A DNA stretch of 64,000 nt, from the NCBI GenBank assembly GCA_002375495.1, contig DFLU01000014.1, positions 124,001-188,000 of the forward strand, written 5' to 3'. This DNA is from Flavobacteriaceae bacterium UBA3611. GTDB taxonomy: Bacteria > Bacteroidota > Bacteroidia > Flavobacteriales > Flavobacteriaceae. The notes under the pieces are model-generated. The model saw nothing but the letters and a program-made list of their open reading frames with translations. It was not told the DNA's origin and ran no database searches. This document shows positions 60,496-64,000 of this stretch, piece after piece. A program made the position numbers and the translations under genes. How positions within the stretch are numbered: the first letter of the stretch is position 1; every line of letters begins with the position of its first letter.

Positions 60496-63400
60496 ATGAT
60501 CAATAAAATACGCAAAACCCCCGCAACAAAATTTAGCCTACTTATGGCAGTATTTCTTTTTGGATTATACGCTTGTAATCAAAAAACTGAGGATTCAGAA
60601 GGCAATCTAGGCACTAATCCGGATACGTCAAGGGATTCTGAAGGAGATACTTTTTCTATCGTCGCTTACGACAAAACTACCGGGCAAGTGGGTGGAGCAG
60701 CTTGCAGCTGTGTTTCGTACAGTGGTGGAATCGATTTTTTGAGTGACCTTATCACAGACGGTACAAACAGTCCTAATAATATTGTTGGTGCCATTCATTC
60801 GCAAGCGGCCTATAATTCCTCCACTCAGACCTTTGCAAGAAACAGAATGCTAGCTGGTGACACACCACAACAAATTATCAATGCTACGGTAGCAGCAGAC
60901 GGTAGCTCTGCTTCAAGACAATACGGTGTAGTTGGAGTTGATGTGCCAGGTGCTGCAGGATTTTCTGGAACCTCAAATGGTGACTACAAAAATGACCAAC
61001 AAGGAGATAACGCGCTTTACACATACTCAATACAAGGGAATATATTGGATACTTCAAACGGTCAAGATCTCTTAGACGATATGGAGGCAATTTTCAACAG
61101 CACAGATGGAACATTAGGAGATAAATTGATGGCGGCACTTCAAGCAGCCAAACGAGTAGGTGGGGATAGCAGATGCCAAAGTAGAGGAAATAGTGGGCGT
61201 ACAGCATTTGTCCAAGTACTTTCTCCTGGAGAAACTACTCCAGGTTTAGCATATGACGTAGGAGATAGTGTATCTGCGGTTGCCGATTATATCGAGCCAA
61301 TAGATGTACTTCAATGTTTATATGATGCAGGAGAAAACACTCCTTTTTGCCGACAAACTGTTTCTACTTTTCCTTATTCTATGGACTTCGAAGAAAAGTC
61401 TTGGGAACAGGAACAAGCTACTTGTAACGTAAATAGTTCTTGGATTAGATCACGCTTTGCAAGTCCTTCTACAGGTACAGGACCTTCAGGACCCAACCAA
61501 GGAACTCTGTATACCTTCGTTGAAGCTTCGAATATTAATGGTCAAGGCACATCACCGCGTGATGCCTTTATAGGTTCACCGTGTTTTACCATTCCTAGTA
61601 ACTCTACTGCATCTATCACCTTCGATTATCATATGTTTGGAAGTGACATGGGTACATTAAGCTTAAAAGCAAGCAGTAACGGTGGGAGTAGTTGGACTAC
61701 GCTTTGGTCGGAAACTGGAAACCAGGGAAATTCTTGGTTTAATGATGAATTCGTAGACATCTCAAGCTATGCAGGGAGCACAGTGAAATTTAGATTTGAA
61801 GCACGCCTTGGCAACGGTTTTGAAAGTGACATGGCCTTAGATGACATTCAAATTGATGTACAACCAATTTTAGCCTGTTCTGGTGCTACCAAGACCTGGA
61901 ATGGAAGCAGTTGGTCTCCTAGCGGAGCTCCGGGCCTTACCAACCCAGTTGTGATTGCCGGCAACTACGACACTTCGTCTGGAGCCGATGGTAGCTTTGA
62001 AGCATGCACTGTTACAGTAAATAATGGCGCAACGCTAACAGTAGGTGCAGATAGTTATATGTTAGTTGACACAGACATCACCGTTAATGGAACACTACAA
62101 GTTGACCATACAGGTAATGTGGTTCAAAATGATGATACGGCTTCCGTAGTAAAAGCACCTACCGCTACAATTCAAGTTGATATTACGACGCCAGTATTAC
62201 AGACAAGAGATTTTATGGTCATGGGAAGCCCTATGAGTGCCGAAACACGTAATGGCGTATTTGCCGATGCGTTCTTGGTCCTTAACCACAACACAACCGA
62301 CTTCGTTCCAGACAACACTGTCCCAAATCCACACGGGGTTACCTTTGCAGATTTGAATGGTGATTTTTGGAAATCCTATACAGGTGCGATTAATGTAGGA
62401 GAAGGCTATATAGTACGCCCTCAAGACAGCTATTCAGATCCTGCCAATGAAGCCTATTTTATGACGTACAACCAGGGTACCTTAAATAATGGAGAAGTTG
62501 TTAGAAACATCAATTTGAATACCGCGAACGACGATACACCAAACATCTACGCCAACCCATATCCTAGTGCGATGTCTGGTTTTGAATTGATAAATCAAAA
62601 CCCACTTATTAACGAAATATATTTCTGGGAGCACCTAACTCCACCTAGCTCATCAATTCCAGGGTGGAACTCTACCAACTTTAGTATGCGCGATATTTCC
62701 ATGTATAATCTAACGGGAGGAACCAAAGCACCCAATGACACCAGCCCTACTGGCGTGACAGAGCCAAACGGAGTAATTTCTACCGGTCAAGGATTTGCCA
62801 TAATGGCCACCAACGCTGGAACGATGACCATGAATAATTCTATGCGTTTGTCGTCAGGGAACACAACTCTTAGAGCACCAAATCAGGAAGATTTAGACAA
62901 GTTATGGCTATCGGTAAAAAGTGTAGAGTATGAAGTGTCTAGCAGTATGTTGCTAGGTTTCAATCCTGTAGCTACCGAAAACTTAGATCCGGGATATGAC
63001 AGCGAACGACTTTCAGATCAGCTTTCTATATTTACAACGCACATTGCTACGGGTTCTCAATTGGGCATTCAAACAACAAGTGCATTTGATTCCAATATGA
63101 AATTCCCTGTTGGGTTCTTAACTAAAATTGAAGATAAAACAACATACGAAATAGCTCTCGACAAAGTGATTGGCGAAAGAATTTCCAATGCGAAAGTATT
63201 TTTACATGATTCTGTAGAAGGGTTGGTAATCGACCTTACAACTCAAAGCTATGTTTTTGAGTCGAATGCGACAAATTCACCTGAACGATTTACTGTATTC
63301 TTCACCGCAGACAATACACTTGGTGCAGAAGCGTTAACTATTCAAAATATTAAATTTTATCCTAACCCTGCTAAGGATGTGTTGAACATTTTATCCGCAA

Positions 63401-63576
63401 ATCAACCATTAGAACAAATTGAAATCTATGATATGCGCGGACGCTTATTAGAGCAGTATTCAGCAGAAAATAATGTGTCCTTTTCGATTAAAGTATCTGC
63501 CCTTAGAACAGGAGTATATTTTGTTAAAATTAATACCGCCTCAGGTAGTATTACAAAGAGACTTATTAAAGAGTAA
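60496..63576 (+). CDS. DUF1028-MAM-T9SS sorting-domain protein with lipobox
   Basis: 1026 residues. SPII-like start 'LFGLYAC' (Cys27), then a DUF1028 Ntn-hydrolase-like domain from Thr52 ('TFSIVAYDKTTGQVGGAACSCVS ... IVGAIHSQAAYN ... MLAGDTPQQIINATVAADGSSASRQYGVVGVD') to about 260. A MAM domain follows (about 290-455, 'SPCFTIPSNSTASITFDYHMFG', 'SDMALDDIQID'), then a beta-rich stretch with 'GNYDTSSGADGSFEACTVTVNNGATLTVG' (T9SS-cargo-like) and a final type A sorting domain ('KFYPNPAKDVLNIL ... LRTGVYFVKI ... KRLIKE'). It starts 39 bases after paralog 3. Enzymatic activity is not established. Confidence 0.87.
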   Translation: MINKIRKTPATKFSLLMAVFLFGLYACNQKTEDSEGNLGTNPDTSRDSEGDTFSIVAYDKTTGQVGGAACSCVSYSGGIDFLSDLITDGTNSPNNIVGAIHSQAAYNSSTQTFARNRMLAGDTPQQIINATVAADGSSASRQYGVVGVDVPGAAGFSGTSNGDYKNDQQGDNALYTYSIQGNILDTSNGQDLLDDMEAIFNSTDGTLGDKLMAALQAAKRVGGDSRCQSRGNSGRTAFVQVLSPGETTPGLAYDVGDSVSAVADYIEPIDVLQCLYDAGENTPFCRQTVSTFPYSMDFEEKSWEQEQATCNVNSSWIRSRFASPSTGTGPSGPNQGTLYTFVEASNINGQGTSPRDAFIGSPCFTIPSNSTASITFDYHMFGSDMGTLSLKASSNGGSSWTTLWSETGNQGNSWFNDEFVDISSYAGSTVKFRFEARLGNGFESDMALDDIQIDVQPILACSGATKTWNGSSWSPSGAPGLTNPVVIAGNYDTSSGADGSFEACTVTVNNGATLTVGADSYMLVDTDITVNGTLQVDHTGNVVQNDDTASVVKAPTATIQVDITTPVLQTRDFMVMGSPMSAETRNGVFADAFLVLNHNTTDFVPDNTVPNPHGVTFADLNGDFWKSYTGAINVGEGYIVRPQDSYSDPANEAYFMTYNQGTLNNGEVVRNINLNTANDDTPNIYANPYPSAMSGFELINQNPLINEIYFWEHLTPPSSSIPGWNSTNFSMRDISMYNLTGGTKAPNDTSPTGVTEPNGVISTGQGFAIMATNAGTMTMNNSMRLSSGNTTLRAPNQEDLDKLWLSVKSVEYEVSSSMLLGFNPVATENLDPGYDSERLSDQLSIFTTHIATGSQLGIQTTSAFDSNMKFPVGFLTKIEDKTTYEIALDKVIGERISNAKVFLHDSVEGLVIDLTTQSYVFESNATNSPERFTVFFTADNTLGAEALTIQNIKFYPNPAKDVLNILSANQPLEQIEIYDMRGRLLEQYSAENNVSFSIKVSALRTGVYFVKINTASGSITKRLIKE

Positions 63577-63602
63577 CAAAAAATCCAATTAACATAAATT
63601 GT

Positions 63603-63635
63603 AAAAATCACTGGCTAACACCAGTGATTTTTTTG
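63603..63635 (+). terminator. Intrinsic terminator of the 57-63 kb cluster
   Basis: A 12-bp stem AAAAATCACTGG/CCAGTGATTTTT around CTAACA, followed by TT. It lies 26 bases after the DUF1028 gene stop, so the next head-module gene is probably a separate transcript. Confidence 0.88.
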
Positions 63636-63773
63636 TGCTAAACTCAAATAAATTGGGAAAATAATAACAGAATTGTTAAACTTTTATGTATTTCATCTAA
63701 ATTATATGCTTTTAATCGATTTAACGTAACATAATTTATAATATTGTAAGACTTAACTTACAAATTCTGAAAT

Positions 63774-64000
63774 ATGATAAGAAAATTACACTCCCCTATT
63801 ATTTTCTGTCTTGCCGCTATGCTTTTAATAGGCGTTAGCACTACAGCCCAAGTGGGAATAGGAACCGTCAGTCCCGATCCGGGATCATTATTAGATATTG
63901 AAAGCACCGACAAAGGATTGTTAATCCCCCGTGTTTCAATTGCCAATCTAAATACTATTGCACCCATTACTGGAGGGGCCACTGAAAGCCTCTTGGTGTA
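63774..64000 (+). CDS. Secreted 'VGIGT' head-module protein (paralog 4), cut by the window end
   Basis: The first 75 codons are present. The signal peptide reads MIRKLHSPIIFCLAAMLLIG and then VSTTAQ. The head module follows: 'VGIGTVSPDPGSLLDIESTD' then 'KGLLIPRVSIANLNTIAP' and 'ATESLLV'. The pattern is the same as in the three upstream paralogs. It begins 139 bases past the cluster terminator. What follows the head, and whether it has a sorting domain, cannot be seen. Confidence 0.82.
   Translation, partial: MIRKLHSPIIFCLAAMLLIGVSTTAQVGIGTVSPDPGSLLDIESTDKGLLIPRVSIANLNTIAPITGGATESLLV

Overview
The window is chromosomal DNA of a member of the Flavobacteriaceae (Bacteroidetes). This rests on gene content: PorU and GldJ of the type IX secretion system (T9SS) and gliding apparatus, T9SS C-terminal sorting domains, many SPII lipoproteins, DUF2452, TapB-like and Spy-like proteins. 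Several promoters also fit the Bacteroidetes consensus TTG-N19-TAnnTTTG. GC content looks moderate to low. Genus and species cannot be assigned from the sequence alone. I see no prophage, intact insertion sequence, CRISPR array or rRNA operon; the only RNA genes found are two tRNA-Val genes.

Layout. 0-7 kb: porU (-) and gldJ (+) divergent, then murF. 7-13 kb: tRNA-Val(GAC), a CutA1-like protein, and a tight TetR/ABC/HlyD/TolC export operon whose ABC ATPase has degenerate catalytic motifs. 13-16 kb: a hairpin array, tRNA-Val(UAC) and a class A penicillin-binding protein. 16-24 kb (all -): exbB-exbD-tonB, a membrane protein, a T9SS-tagged Asp-box protein, folC (probably with an AUU start) and a YitT-type protein. 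24-31 kb: nhaD, glutamate dehydrogenase, a DUF885 protein without its zinc motif, DUF2452, anmK and an acyl-CoA dehydrogenase. 31-32 kb: a GIY-YIG gene bracketed by two ~114-bp imperfect direct repeats. 32-44 kb: porin-like protein, rnhB, lipoproteins, lipB, a 52-residue YqaE/Pmp3 protein, a membrane-tethered LuxR-type regulator, a one-cysteine thioredoxin-fold protein and lysS. 44-57 kb: a seven-bladed FG-GAP-like propeller protein, several envelope proteins of unknown role, an exported alpha-toroid protein, a di-haem FN3 lipoprotein, two Spy/CpxP-like proteins, hemL, a LysM glucosaminidase and a PLP enzyme.

57-64 kb is the most unusual part. Three paralogous secreted proteins and a fourth cut by the window edge share an N-terminal 'QVGI-N/G-T-x-x-P ... 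LLDI ... KGLL-P-R-V' head module. The three complete ones continue into a putative C1q/TNF-like jelly roll. One paralog carries a MAM domain inserted inside the jelly roll. Between the third and fourth lies a 1026-residue DUF1028-MAM-T9SS sorting-domain protein with a lipobox. Close same-strand spacing suggests co-transcription. My best reading is a modular, cell-surface or secreted recognition/assembly island; that function is inference.

Most other genes are core envelope and metabolic functions (peptidoglycan synthesis and turnover, TonB energisation, T9SS, lipoylation, haem, Na+/H+ exchange) separated by clear intrinsic terminators and palindrome-rich intergenic repeats.
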